Below, piece after piece: positions 27,384-36,156 of a stretch of 42,104 bases of DNA (positions are counted from its first letter, which is position 1; the number at the start of each line of letters is the position of its first letter). Position numbers and translations under genes: made by a program. The DNA is from a virus: the IMG/VR virus record IMGVR_UViG_3300033571_014373, positions 1 through 42,104 of that record; one strand, written 5' to 3'. The notes beneath the pieces are model-generated. The model searched no databases, was not told the DNA's origin, and saw nothing but the letters and a program-made list of their open reading frames with translations.

Positions 27384-29527
27384 TGGCCTACTATAACGTC
27401 AAATACACCGACAACACTAAAGATCCTATTAGAGTTAATGATAGCGATTTTAATTCAGAAACTTCTATATCTATTCCTGGTAGAAATCAAAGAGGATATG
27501 GTCCAGTTATTGCTGAAAACTTTTTACATCTTTTAGAAAACTTTGCTAATACCACAGCCCCTGCAAAACCGATTGAGGGACAAATATGGTATGATACAAC
27601 CGAAGGAGTTCAAGAATTAAAAGTTTATGATGGAACTCAGTGGAAATCATCAGGATCATTAAAGAAAACAGCTAGTACTCCTAGTTCTGCAATAACAGGA
27701 GACTTATGGGTTGATACAGATAATCAACAATTATTTCTTTTTAATGGAGCAACTTGGGTATTAGTTGGGCCTACATTCAGTAGTGGATTAAGAACTGGAT
27801 TAGTAGCAGAAACAGTTATAGATGTTAATGATTTAGATAGAGTAATCTTAAAAACATATGTACAAGATCAAGTTGTTTCTATTTATAGTGCTGATAGTTT
27901 TATTCCTAAATCAGCTATTTCAGGTTTTACAGAAATTAAATCAGGACAAAATTTAAGTTCTTCAATAACATTAGATTCGATAACATATAATCCTAAAGTA
28001 TATGGTGTAGCAGAAAAGGCAGAAAACTTGCTTGTCGAAGGAACAGTAGTATCGGCTGCATCCTTTTTAAGAAAAGATAAAGCAAACATTACTAATGCTG
28101 CTTTAACTGTAAAAGTTGATCAAGGAATTTCAACAGGAAGTGAAGGTCAATTACGTCTATTAGTTGATTCAAATGCTACTGGAAATATATACCATTCAAC
28201 TCCGGATTCACAATTTGATATTCGAATTAACTATAGAGGAGAAGTTACTACACTTTTTAGAGCTTCATCTAACGGCAACATTGGAATAGGAATTAATAAA
28301 CTTGATCCTTCTTATACATTAGATGTTGATGGTACTTCCAGGTTTACTGATATTTTAAAAATTGATTCTACTTACGATACAACAGATTCACCCGGCGCCT
28401 CAATACAAATAGCAGGCGGAGCAAAAATAAACAAAAGTTTAAATGTAACGGGTCAAACTCTTATAAGGAAAGGTTTGAGAATTGGATCTTATGTTTCCGA
28501 AATTTCTAACGAAGTTTATAGTGATAATGTAATAACACCGTTAGCTAACGGAATTTTTGATATAGGAACATCGGATCTTAAATTTAGAAATATTTATGCT
28601 AATAAGTTTTATGGAGATCTTGAAGGTAATATTACTGGAAATATTAGCGGAACATCGAACATAGCAAATAGATTAACTTCTGGTACAACATTTAAAATAA
28701 AAGGTGATGTTGAAACAGAAGAGGATATAACTTTTGACGGGTCTACAGGAGGCAATCTTAAAGAATTTGTAACAACTATTAGTTCTACATTTATAGATAA
28801 CAAGCCAGAATTTACAGATGTTAACGGATCTGATGAGTTTTTAGTTTTTAGATCTAATACCGGTGTACTAGGAAAAATGTATAGAAGTACATTATTTCAA
28901 CAAATTTCTACGATTCCAGTTGGAACTATATTGCCGTTTGCTGGAGAAATTATACCTTTAGGATATTTGTTATGTGACGGAAGCGAAAAAGCTAGAGCGT
29001 CTTATCCTGAACTTTTTGCAATTATTGGATATACATATGGAGATCCTGCATTCTTAACTGGCGATGTTACATTTAGATTACCTGATTTAAGAGGTAGATT
29101 TCCAATCGGTCGAAATACTATGGATAATGCTGATTCAATTGAAACTATTACTGGGCTAGTAGATAGTAATACTCAAGCAATCAACCCTGCATCTCAAGCA
29201 ACAGAATCAAATGCAGGAATATTAGGAAATTCAAGTGGTAATCCTTCAAAAACCTTAACTGTTGATAATATTCCTGAACATCAACATTCTTTAACAGATG
29301 AATCAAGTCCAGCAAACGATTATTTTACCATAGCTAACCGTGGCGGTTCTCCTGAGTCTCCAAATGCATCTGTTGAAAACGGATTACAAATAGATACAGC
29401 TTCTCAAGTATACGACAGAACTAACGGAATTTATGGAAGAGCAAATACATTTGCAACATCTCCCATTAATATTATGAATCCTTATCTAACAATAAATTAC
29501 ATCATCTATACAGGAAAGTTTACATAA
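27383..29527 (+). CDS. tail fibre protein with gp10-like N-terminal module and tail-collar domain
   Basis: This 714-aa protein is the first of three tandem paralogs. Residues 1-160 form the shared module: GYGPVIAENFLHLLENFANT, then PIEGQIWYDT and GDLWVDTDNQQLFLFNGATWVLVGP. The middle carries fibre-shaft motifs such as NIGIGINKLDPSYTLDVDG and DIGTSDLKFRNIYANKFYGD. Residues about 510-580 are a phage tail-collar domain: VGTILPFAGEIIPLGYLLCDGS, then YPELFAIIGYTYGD and FRLPDLRGRFPIGR, as in T4 gp12 and microcystin-dependent proteins. The HQHSLTDE region near residue 635 may bind metal as in collar-type fibres. A role as short or side tail fibre is inferred. The start and stop both share one base with neighbours (TAATGG). 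Confidence 0.75.
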   Translation: MAYYNVKYTDNTKDPIRVNDSDFNSETSISIPGRNQRGYGPVIAENFLHLLENFANTTAPAKPIEGQIWYDTTEGVQELKVYDGTQWKSSGSLKKTASTPSSAITGDLWVDTDNQQLFLFNGATWVLVGPTFSSGLRTGLVAETVIDVNDLDRVILKTYVQDQVVSIYSADSFIPKSAISGFTEIKSGQNLSSSITLDSITYNPKVYGVAEKAENLLVEGTVVSAASFLRKDKANITNAALTVKVDQGISTGSEGQLRLLVDSNATGNIYHSTPDSQFDIRINYRGEVTTLFRASSNGNIGIGINKLDPSYTLDVDGTSRFTDILKIDSTYDTTDSPGASIQIAGGAKINKSLNVTGQTLIRKGLRIGSYVSEISNEVYSDNVITPLANGIFDIGTSDLKFRNIYANKFYGDLEGNITGNISGTSNIANRLTSGTTFKIKGDVETEEDITFDGSTGGNLKEFVTTISSTFIDNKPEFTDVNGSDEFLVFRSNTGVLGKMYRSTLFQQISTIPVGTILPFAGEIIPLGYLLCDGSEKARASYPELFAIIGYTYGDPAFLTGDVTFRLPDLRGRFPIGRNTMDNADSIETITGLVDSNTQAINPASQATESNAGILGNSSGNPSKTLTVDNIPEHQHSLTDESSPANDYFTIANRGGSPESPNASVENGLQIDTASQVYDRTNGIYGRANTFATSPINIMNPYLTINYIIYTGKFT

Positions 29528-31221
29528 TGGCATATACTATTAATAAATCTAACGGCGACTTACTTATTACATTAATTGACGGGCAGTTAGATAATACTAC
29601 AACTGACCTTACTTTAATAGGTAAAAATTATACCGGATTCGGTGAACAACTTAATGAAAATTTTGTTAAATTATTAGAAAATTTTTCAGCAACAACCGAA
29701 CCAGATAAGCCTATTATAGGACAGTTGTGGTATGACTTAACCACTGCAAGATTAATGGTATATACTACGACAGGATGGAAAGCTGCCGGCGGTCCGATAG
29801 TACAAAGTCAATCTCCTCTTAATTTTTCTACTGGTGATATATGGATAGATAATAATGAAAATCAAATGTGGTTTTACGATGGAACAGATCTAATATTAGC
29901 GGGACAAATTTGGAAACGAACACAGGGAAAAACTGGATTTGTTGCTGAAACTTTATTTGATTCAAATAATAATGCAAAACCTGTACTATTTTTATATGTA
30001 AGAGATTCGTTATTAGGAATATTTTCAACAGAACAATTTACTCCTATTCCTCCGATTGTTGGTTTTGCAACAATTAAAAAAGGATTTACAGCAAATTCTG
30101 GCATATCATTTACTTTTGATACTACAGTTAAAAATGCAGAAACTTTAGATAATCTAGATCCTTCTAGGTTTATGAGAAGCGATGTATTAACAACAAATGA
30201 TCAGAAAATTTTCATTCAGAATAATGCCGGATTAACTATTGGTGCAAATCAATCGGTAGATTTTAAAGTAATTGGAACAACTGCTATATTTGAAAATGTT
30301 TTAAGTGGCGGGGACATAGCTATTAGAACTAATTCTGATACAGAAACTTTTGATGCTATCTATGTAGATTCGAGTACAAGTAGGGTTGGTATTTTTACTT
30401 CAGGTCCGCAACAAACAATGGATATTAATGGAACACTTCGTGTTAGAGGTGATTTTATTGTAGAGGGAGATACTGTAAATGTTAATGTAAGTTCATTAAC
30501 GGTAGAAGATAAAAATATTGAACTTAATATTAATAGTGATTCAACATCATCTAGTACGGATGCAAGTGCTCACGGGTCTGGTATTATTATAAAAGCAACC
30601 ACCGATAAAACTATATTATACAACAATACAATCGGGGCTAAATCATTTGATATATCAGAAAATTTAAATTTAGAATCCGGAAAAGTATTTAAAATAGGCG
30701 GAATCGAAGTATTAAGTGGAACTACGTTGTCAGCAGCTATTACAAGTGCTCCAGGCATCACTAATGTTGGACCACAAAATTCATTAACAGTTGATGATTT
30801 ATATTTCAACAATAATAGGATTTCTAATTTAGTTAATAATCAAGATATTGAAATTGAAGCCGCAGGGACTGGAAATATAGCACTTATAGGACTTCCTAGA
30901 ATTACAGGATTAAATCTGCCGATAGATTTTACAGATGCTTCAAATAAAGGATACACAGATTTAGCAATTCAAGCAGCTCCTCTTTCTTTAACAATAATAG
31001 AAAATGGGTTAACAGGTGCTCTTAACACTAATATTATATCATTATTAAATGATATAGCAGATCCTTCTAATTTTGTTTTCGGAAAACAAGCGTTTATTCA
31101 TATACAAAATATAGATTTTATAACATCTACAGTTACAAGATCTCTTAAACTTTTCACCATATATAACACGGGTAGTGGAAATTATTGGGATTTTACCAGC
31201 GATCTTCCTAGTAGCATATGA
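29527..31221 (+). CDS. tail fibre-like protein, second paralog
   Basis: This 564-aa protein shares the N-terminal ~180 residues of the preceding gene: GFGEQLNENFVKLLENFSAT, PIIGQLWYDLT, GDIWIDNNENQMWFYDGTDLILAG and GFATIKKGF. Beyond that it diverges. It has a VGIFTSGPQQTMDINGTLRV shaft motif, a GDFIVEGDTVNVNVSSLTVEDKN segment typical of trimeric fibre shafts, and a C-terminal end (KQAFIHIQNIDF...YWDFTSDLPSSI) without a tail-collar or recognisable adhesin domain. The most likely role is a fibre or fibre adaptor sharing the same attachment site as its neighbours. Its start is fused to the previous stop (TAATGG), and 50 bases of spacer follow its own stop. Confidence 0.65.
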   Translation: MAYTINKSNGDLLITLIDGQLDNTTTDLTLIGKNYTGFGEQLNENFVKLLENFSATTEPDKPIIGQLWYDLTTARLMVYTTTGWKAAGGPIVQSQSPLNFSTGDIWIDNNENQMWFYDGTDLILAGQIWKRTQGKTGFVAETLFDSNNNAKPVLFLYVRDSLLGIFSTEQFTPIPPIVGFATIKKGFTANSGISFTFDTTVKNAETLDNLDPSRFMRSDVLTTNDQKIFIQNNAGLTIGANQSVDFKVIGTTAIFENVLSGGDIAIRTNSDTETFDAIYVDSSTSRVGIFTSGPQQTMDINGTLRVRGDFIVEGDTVNVNVSSLTVEDKNIELNINSDSTSSSTDASAHGSGIIIKATTDKTILYNNTIGAKSFDISENLNLESGKVFKIGGIEVLSGTTLSAAITSAPGITNVGPQNSLTVDDLYFNNNRISNLVNNQDIEIEAAGTGNIALIGLPRITGLNLPIDFTDASNKGYTDLAIQAAPLSLTIIENGLTGALNTNIISLLNDIADPSNFVFGKQAFIHIQNIDFITSTVTRSLKLFTIYNTGSGNYWDFTSDLPSSI

Positions 31222-31222
31222 T

Positions 31223-31230
31223 GATAAATA
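31223..31230 (+). promoter_or_regulatory. late-promoter-like GATAAATA
   Basis: In the 50-base spacer before the third fibre paralog, GATAAATA differs from the T4 late consensus TATAAATA only at the first base. Transcription would start near 31236 and leave a leader of about 36 bases with an AGGAG ribosome site (31260-31264) before the ATG at 31272. This is the best-placed late-promoter candidate in the window. It is one of three NATAAATA elements found in front of plus-strand genes, at 1111, 7795 and 31223. Confidence 0.5.
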
Positions 31231-31271
31231 GTTATAAAGCTAAAGCACCATGAGAGTTCAGGAGCCCAAGA

Positions 31272-32846
31272 ATGCCATATCAAGTAGACCGATATAACGG
31301 AACACCACTAACAGTCGTAGATGACGGTACAATAAGTAATGATAAATCAACCCTCAAATTAGTGGGTAAAAATTATGCCGGTTACGGTGAAATTCAAAAT
31401 GAAAATTTTATTTGGTTAACGGAGAATTTTGCTAATTCTGCTCCGCCAGCAAATTATTTAAGCGGACAGATTTGGTTCGATAGTTTTAATAGAAAATTAA
31501 AATTTAATGACGGTGCTAGATGGAGAACCACTGGCGGCGCGGAAATTGGACCTGAGCCACCAGTAGGGTTAACAATGGGCGATTTTTGGTGGAATACAAC
31601 ATCAAAACAATTATATTCTTATGACGATGTCGGAAAAGAATTTATATTAATCGGACCGCAGGCAGTTCCGGGTGCTGGTGACACTTTATGGGAAAGTGTA
31701 AGTCTTATAGATACCGATGGTAATTCTCATGCTGTTATGAAAGGTGTTGTAGACGGAAAAGTTATTTACATCTGTAGTAGAGACACGTTTATCATTGATA
31801 GTAATATTAATCCTGTTACAGGATTTTCTTATGTTAGAGGAGGCCTTACTTTAGTTGATACAGATACAAACGGTGATACTAGCTCAACTTATAGACATTG
31901 GGGTACTTCTTCCGATTCAGACAGGTTAGGTAAGAAACCGGCTAGTGATTATGTTACTAAAAGTGGGGCAATATTTATTGACACAGCAACATTTGCAGAT
32001 GATGGATTAACTGTAGGATCTATTGCTAATCTTCACATTTATAATGCAAGTGGTACTACACCTACTATTGAAAATAGAGTATCCGGTCTTATAAGTTTTA
32101 AAGTAAAAACAGGATCTCCACTTACTTCTAAAGAAATAGCAAAGGTTAAAGATATTGCATTTGATCCTGGTCTTGATAACACATACGATCTAGGTGAAGA
32201 AACATTAAGATGGCGTAGAATTTATGGTGTTGATTTTTATGGCGGAACATTCCACGGTGCATTTGATGGCGATATGAGTGGAACTGCTTTACGTGCTAAA
32301 AAACTTTATTATGCTAATGCATTTGGAACCGCAGGTAACGAAGAAGATCCATTAAAATATGTATCAGCAACTGAATCTAATACTAACAATACTATAATTG
32401 CTAGAGATAATAGCGGGAACTTTTCAGCAAATATTATGACAGGTACAGCAACGCAAGCAAGATATGCTGACTTGGCAGAAAGATACGAGTCTGATGAAAA
32501 TTATGAACCAGGTACAGTTGTTATATTCGGTGGTAAAAAAGAAATTACCGTAACTGGAGAATTAGCTGATTACAGGGTAGCAGGTGTTATATCAACAAAT
32601 CCTGCTTATGAAATGAATGTTTCTCCAGAAACAAAAGACTTTTTACCAGTAGCATTAAGAGGAAAAGTTCCTGTAAAAGTAATAGGTAGAGTTAAAAAAG
32701 GAGACATTCTAGTTACAAGCGGAGTATCGGGTTATGCTGTATCAGCAGATGACGCTCATCAAGTTGCAGCAGCAGCAATTGTTGCTAAAGCAATTGAAGA
32801 GAAAAATACTGATGATCTTGGTGTAGTGATGGCAGTAATAGTTTAA
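31272..32846 (+). CDS. tail fibre-like protein, third paralog with conserved C-terminal domain
   Basis: This 524-aa protein has the shared N-terminal module: GYGEIQNENFIWLTENFANS, SGQIWFDSFNRKLKFND and GDFWWNTTSKQLYSYDD. The middle has NTYDLGEETLRWRRIYGVDF followed by GTFHGAFDGDMSGTALRAKKL, a shaft motif also seen in the first paralog. The C-terminal ~140 residues begin ARYADLAERYESDENYEPGT and contain ADYRVAGVISTNPAYEMN, VALRGKVPVKVIGRVKKGD and a final Ala-rich helix with MAVIV. This C-terminal domain is widespread in fibres of marine T4-like phages; its similarity to intramolecular chaperone/peptidase-type ends is my guess only. It has its own promoter-like element and ribosome site, and 11 bases separate its stop from the next start. 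Confidence 0.65.
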   Translation: MPYQVDRYNGTPLTVVDDGTISNDKSTLKLVGKNYAGYGEIQNENFIWLTENFANSAPPANYLSGQIWFDSFNRKLKFNDGARWRTTGGAEIGPEPPVGLTMGDFWWNTTSKQLYSYDDVGKEFILIGPQAVPGAGDTLWESVSLIDTDGNSHAVMKGVVDGKVIYICSRDTFIIDSNINPVTGFSYVRGGLTLVDTDTNGDTSSTYRHWGTSSDSDRLGKKPASDYVTKSGAIFIDTATFADDGLTVGSIANLHIYNASGTTPTIENRVSGLISFKVKTGSPLTSKEIAKVKDIAFDPGLDNTYDLGEETLRWRRIYGVDFYGGTFHGAFDGDMSGTALRAKKLYYANAFGTAGNEEDPLKYVSATESNTNNTIIARDNSGNFSANIMTGTATQARYADLAERYESDENYEPGTVVIFGGKKEITVTGELADYRVAGVISTNPAYEMNVSPETKDFLPVALRGKVPVKVIGRVKKGDILVTSGVSGYAVSADDAHQVAAAAIVAKAIEEKNTDDLGVVMAVIV

Positions 32847-32857
32847 GGAGAATTATA

Positions 32858-33856
32858 ATGCCAGCACAAGGCGCACTTATTAGGGCAAGTGATTATAGAG
32901 ATGTACGTAAAGCCGTTTCGAGAATACTAGGAGATAAAATTGCTGAATATTCTTCAGATCCTGATCGCGGCAAGTACGGATATGGACAAACAGTATTAAG
33001 TGATACAAGAACTGTTGTAAGTGAAATTGATCTAGTAGATGATTTAGATATAGGAACTTTAAGATCAGATGTTTTAAAAATAGCTGCTCACTGTGGAATT
33101 ACTACTGATCCTTTAATACAAGCAATACCACAGGTACAATCGGGCGATATTATCGATAACGATCATCTTGAAGCTTTTTTAGCAGCAGTTCCTGTATTGA
33201 ATAGTAATAGATTCTTATTAGCACCTGGACAATATTCAGATACACCCTTTGTTACAGATATTAGTAATAGTAGAAGTACTTCTTGGGGAGCATCTTGGTA
33301 CTATGGTGAAAATACTGTAAGACATTCTTTTACAGTTGATTTTGGTACTTCTGAAAGAGCTCGTTACTTTTTTAATAGCGGCGGACAGATTCGATTTTCG
33401 GCATCAAGATCTGGCGGAACTGGATCTAATGCACAAAATGAATCTTGGACTACATTACTATCTGAAATGGGAACTATCTTTTTTGATTATGACAAATGTC
33501 AAGGACAATCAGGTATTGGTAGTAATATTGGATATTATGATTTAACAGCTACTCCGCAACAAGTCTTTACTAAAACTTCAGGATCAATACCATTTTATGG
33601 TTCGGCATATTCAGCAAATGATTATACAATTACTATGTCCTGTAGTGTTGCTGATAATTCTCTCGGAGAAGCAAGATATCTTTACGTTAATATATATTTT
33701 AATGATGATCATACAGCAAGATTTCAATCAAACGATACAGTTGACGGTATTTTAACAAGTACAGTTAGTGTTCGTAGAGCAACAGAACCTGTTTTAAATA
33801 CAGGTGTTGAAGTACCCATTCCTAATGCTGTAAATACTATTCTATTAAATTCATAA
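32858..33856 (+). CDS. virion structural protein, first of a paralogous pair
   Basis: This 332-aa protein has a strong AAGGAGA site (32845-32851) overlapping the previous stop. The N-terminal ~125 residues are mostly helical (ASDYRDVRKAVSRILGDK, GTLRSDVLKIAAHCGI). The C-terminal ~200 residues look beta-rich and contain VRHSFTVDFGTSERARYFFN followed by SGGQIRFSASRSGG, then GYYDLTATPQQVFTKTSGS, NDYTITMSCSVADNS and YLYVNIYFNDDH. The next gene has the same order of motifs. I recognise the ARYFFNSGG type from tail regions of marine phages but cannot name its function. An accessory fibre or decoration protein would fit the position behind the fibres. Confidence 0.55.
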   Translation: MPAQGALIRASDYRDVRKAVSRILGDKIAEYSSDPDRGKYGYGQTVLSDTRTVVSEIDLVDDLDIGTLRSDVLKIAAHCGITTDPLIQAIPQVQSGDIIDNDHLEAFLAAVPVLNSNRFLLAPGQYSDTPFVTDISNSRSTSWGASWYYGENTVRHSFTVDFGTSERARYFFNSGGQIRFSASRSGGTGSNAQNESWTTLLSEMGTIFFDYDKCQGQSGIGSNIGYYDLTATPQQVFTKTSGSIPFYGSAYSANDYTITMSCSVADNSLGEARYLYVNIYFNDDHTARFQSNDTVDGILTSTVSVRRATEPVLNTGVEVPIPNAVNTILLNS

Positions 33857-33861
33857 TTTTC

Positions 33862-33905
33862 TTGCATTACACTATAATAAAAAGTATAATACTATTTTAT
33901 TATAG
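33862..33905 (+). promoter_or_regulatory. sigma70-like promoter overlapping a long AT palindrome
   Basis: TTGCAT (33862-33867) and TATAAT (33885-33890) are 17 bases apart, matching a sigma70-type layout with a perfect -10 and a weak -35. The -10 lies in the centre of an almost perfect palindrome: CTATAATAAAA (33872-33882), AGTAT-A-ATACT (33883-33893), one extra A, TTTTATTATAG (33895-33905). Predicted transcription would start near 33897, just before the AGGGTGA ribosome site (33904-33910) and the ATG at 33915. The palindrome could be an operator or an A/T-only hairpin in read-through RNA. It lacks the GC-rich stem of a standard terminator. Confidence 0.45.
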
Positions 33906-33914
33906 GGTGATTCA

Positions 33915-34898
33915 ATGTCTTCACAAGGTGATAAAGTAAGAAGGGTAGAGTATAATCAAATTTATACTTCAATGATTGGAGTATTAGGAAATGGTTCTGC
34001 CGCTACAGGATATGGTCAAACCCCAAATTCGATTGTAAGTTCTGTTGCCGCAGGTGAACGTGTTACTAGAGCACATTGGGCAAACATCAGAAATGATATT
34101 TTGAGAATTGCAGGGCATCAAGGATTAGCAGAAAATAGTGGGTGGACATCCGGAACTTTAACTTCTATTCCGTCATTACCGACAGTTACAGCTACTACTA
34201 AAATATCGGCAAATGTTGTTAATAAATTTATAGATGCAATGACAGTATTAAGTGATACATCTAATATCTATAGATTAGCGTTTGGACAATATTCAGATGA
34301 GGCATTTTTATCTACAACTAGAACAGCTAGTTGGAACGGAACTATTAGGCATTATTTTTCATTATCTTTTTCGTCAGCCAATCATGCCCGATATTTTTTT
34401 AATTCAGGAGGCAGAGTAAGAATAAATCCAACTCTTTCTCCTAGCTCGAGTACTAATATTAATACCGATTGGTTAGTTCTAGTGGGGAATAATACTACAT
34501 CTTATCCCGGAGTAGGAACAATAAGTTTTGGGCATACAAATACTACATCATTAACACTAACTTCATCCGAAGCAGAAGTTAGTTCTATAGGATTTTATGA
34601 TCTTACTAATTCGGCAACTCAGATTTATACTAGATCCGGCGGCTCTCAAAGTTCGTTCTATGCTGTTAATGATTATACAATTAGAGCATATTGTAATGTT
34701 GCAAATAATTCGTCAGGTACTGCTTCTGTGATATATTTTGAATGCGAATTTAAGGACGACAAAACAACTAATAATCCAACTTGGGGTATAGATGAATCTG
34801 TAACAGGAACAGTTAATAATACAGTTACTCTTCGAAGACCGACGGGATCGAATGTTAGTGTAGCAGCCCCTTCTGGATCAAATAGTATAACTTTGTAA
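33915..34898 (+). CDS. virion structural protein, second of a paralogous pair
   Basis: This 327-aa protein is the diverged sister of the preceding gene. It shows the same order: RRVEYNQIYTSMIGVLGNGS, a helical RAHWANIRNDILRIAGHQG, an AFGQYSDEAFLST segment (compare APGQYSDTPFVTD in the sister), RHYFSLSFSSANHARYFFNS followed by GGRVR, IGFYDLTNSATQIYTRSGGS and VNDYTIRAYCNVANNSSGT. Both end in a TVxxRRxT segment. The first ~40 residues differ, and linker regions are Ser/Thr-rich. The function is unknown; a tail or fibre-associated virion part is inferred. It is preceded by the palindrome-promoter region, so it may be expressed separately from its sister. Confidence 0.55.
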   Translation: MSSQGDKVRRVEYNQIYTSMIGVLGNGSAATGYGQTPNSIVSSVAAGERVTRAHWANIRNDILRIAGHQGLAENSGWTSGTLTSIPSLPTVTATTKISANVVNKFIDAMTVLSDTSNIYRLAFGQYSDEAFLSTTRTASWNGTIRHYFSLSFSSANHARYFFNSGGRVRINPTLSPSSSTNINTDWLVLVGNNTTSYPGVGTISFGHTNTTSLTLTSSEAEVSSIGFYDLTNSATQIYTRSGGSQSSFYAVNDYTIRAYCNVANNSSGTASVIYFECEFKDDKTTNNPTWGIDESVTGTVNNTVTLRRPTGSNVSVAAPSGSNSITL

Positions 34899-34922
34899 TA
34901 TATATTAATATGGGGAAATAGA

Positions 34923-35282
34923 ATGGATGAACGTTTAAAAAAAGCATTAGATGTTGCTAACTTAATGGTAACATTTAGTACCCAACGAGATTTAATAAAG
35001 CAAGAGTTCAAAGAAAATTGTATATATCATGTAACAGGGCATAGATTTACTATTAACAGAGAATTAATTAATTTTTTATCTACACTTGTAACATTAGATC
35101 ATAATGAAGATGTTGTTATACTAGATGATTTTGAAAATCCTTATATGATATCCGATGTTAAAGAATTTCTTAACACCATTTTTAATTTATATGTAGAAAA
35201 AACAAACGAGTATTATCACAAATATACAGAATTAAAATCAAAAAGAACAATAGAAAAGGTTATGAATATAAATGTCGAGTAA
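34923..35282 (+). CDS. small conserved phage protein, function unknown
   Basis: This 119-aa protein follows a GGGGAAA ribosome site. It contains FSTQRDLIKQEFKENCIYHV, TGHRFTINRELINFLSTLV, a DVVILDDFENPYMISDVKEF segment and an acidic/aromatic helical end with NEYYHKYTELKSKRTIEKVM. I recognise a similar pattern from tail regions of marine T4-like phages, but no function is known to me. It has no signal peptide or membrane segment. Its last 11 bases overlap the start of the first glycosyltransferase, which ties it to the following gene set. A helper of tail assembly or a late regulatory protein are both possible. Confidence 0.5.
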   Translation: MDERLKKALDVANLMVTFSTQRDLIKQEFKENCIYHVTGHRFTINRELINFLSTLVTLDHNEDVVILDDFENPYMISDVKEFLNTIFNLYVEKTNEYYHKYTELKSKRTIEKVMNINVE

Positions 35283-36156
35283 TGGTATATTAATTTTTGC
35301 TCACAATAATCGAGAAATTGACTATGGTAAAATGGCATATATTTCTGCTTTATATGCAAAAAAAAATCTTGACGTTCCTGTTAGTTTAGTAACCGATTCT
35401 GGAACAAAAAAATGGATGATAGAAAATGATTTAATAGATCTTGAAAAGATTTTTGATCAAGTCATTTTAACAGACGATATCGAAACTCCAACATTTATAA
35501 GAAAAAGATATTATGATGGATCTTTAGATTATAAAAAGGCAGATTTTAAAAATGTTTATAGAGCATGGGCATATGAATTATCACCTTATGATAAAACAAT
35601 AGTAGTTGATGTAGATTTATTAATAGTTAATAACAGATTAAATGCCGTATGGGATACTGATATTGATTTTATGATTAATAGAAAATCTCATGATTTAGCA
35701 AGAGATAGAGAAGATTTTGAATTTAAAAGAATTAGTGACCATGGAATTGATTTTTATTGGGCTACGGCATTTTATTTTGAAAAAACAGAATGGACGAAAA
35801 CATTTTTTGATTTATGTCAACATATAATTGAAAATTATGAATATTATCGATTTGTTTACAGAATAAATGTACCATTGATGCGTAACGATTATGTTTTTAG
35901 TATAGCAATTCATATGATGGGAGGATTTAATAATAAAATTACTCCTCCGTCTCTTCCTTGTGAAATTTATTATTCTCTCGATAGAGACGAATTAATTAGA
36001 ATTAATAATAATAAATCATTTTTATTCTTAATTCAAAAAAAAGGATGTTTAGGTGAATATACATTAGCATCGACAAATAATCAAAATATTCATATAATGA
36101 ACAAATATAGCATGAATAGATTTTCAGAAGAATTAATAAAGGCGTTAAATGTCTAA
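35272..36156 (+). CDS. GT-A-type glycosyltransferase
   Basis: This is a 294-aa protein. Residues 1-50 form a Rossmann-like start (GILIFAHNNREIDYGKMAYI, then VPVSLVTDSGTKKWM). Residues 100-120 read SPYDKTIVVDVDLLIVN with D113-V-D115 as the metal/nucleotide-sugar binding DxD motif. DHGIDFYWATAFYFEKTEW follows near residue 160, as in GT8-like families, where this part contacts the acceptor. No membrane segment is seen, so it is likely cytosolic. The family (GT8-like or a related phage GT) is inferred from layout; donor and acceptor are unknown. It overlaps the preceding gene by 11 bases and the next one by 8. It is related in layout, but only distantly in sequence, to the next gene. Confidence 0.7.
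   Translation: MSSNGILIFAHNNREIDYGKMAYISALYAKKNLDVPVSLVTDSGTKKWMIENDLIDLEKIFDQVILTDDIETPTFIRKRYYDGSLDYKKADFKNVYRAWAYELSPYDKTIVVDVDLLIVNNRLNAVWDTDIDFMINRKSHDLARDREDFEFKRISDHGIDFYWATAFYFEKTEWTKTFFDLCQHIIENYEYYRFVYRINVPLMRNDYVFSIAIHMMGGFNNKITPPSLPCEIYYSLDRDELIRINNNKSFLFLIQKKGCLGEYTLASTNNQNIHIMNKYSMNRFSEELIKALNV

Noticed and set aside
33872-33905. Rho-independent terminator
   Set aside because: The stem consists almost only of A and T and the downstream T run is short and followed by AGGG, so it is not a typical terminator; I list it as a regulatory palindrome.
34673-35011. 112-codon minus-strand open frame across the spacer at 34899-34922
   Set aside because: It overlaps two well-supported plus-strand genes and has no ribosome site or family motif. 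The plus-strand genes explain the region.
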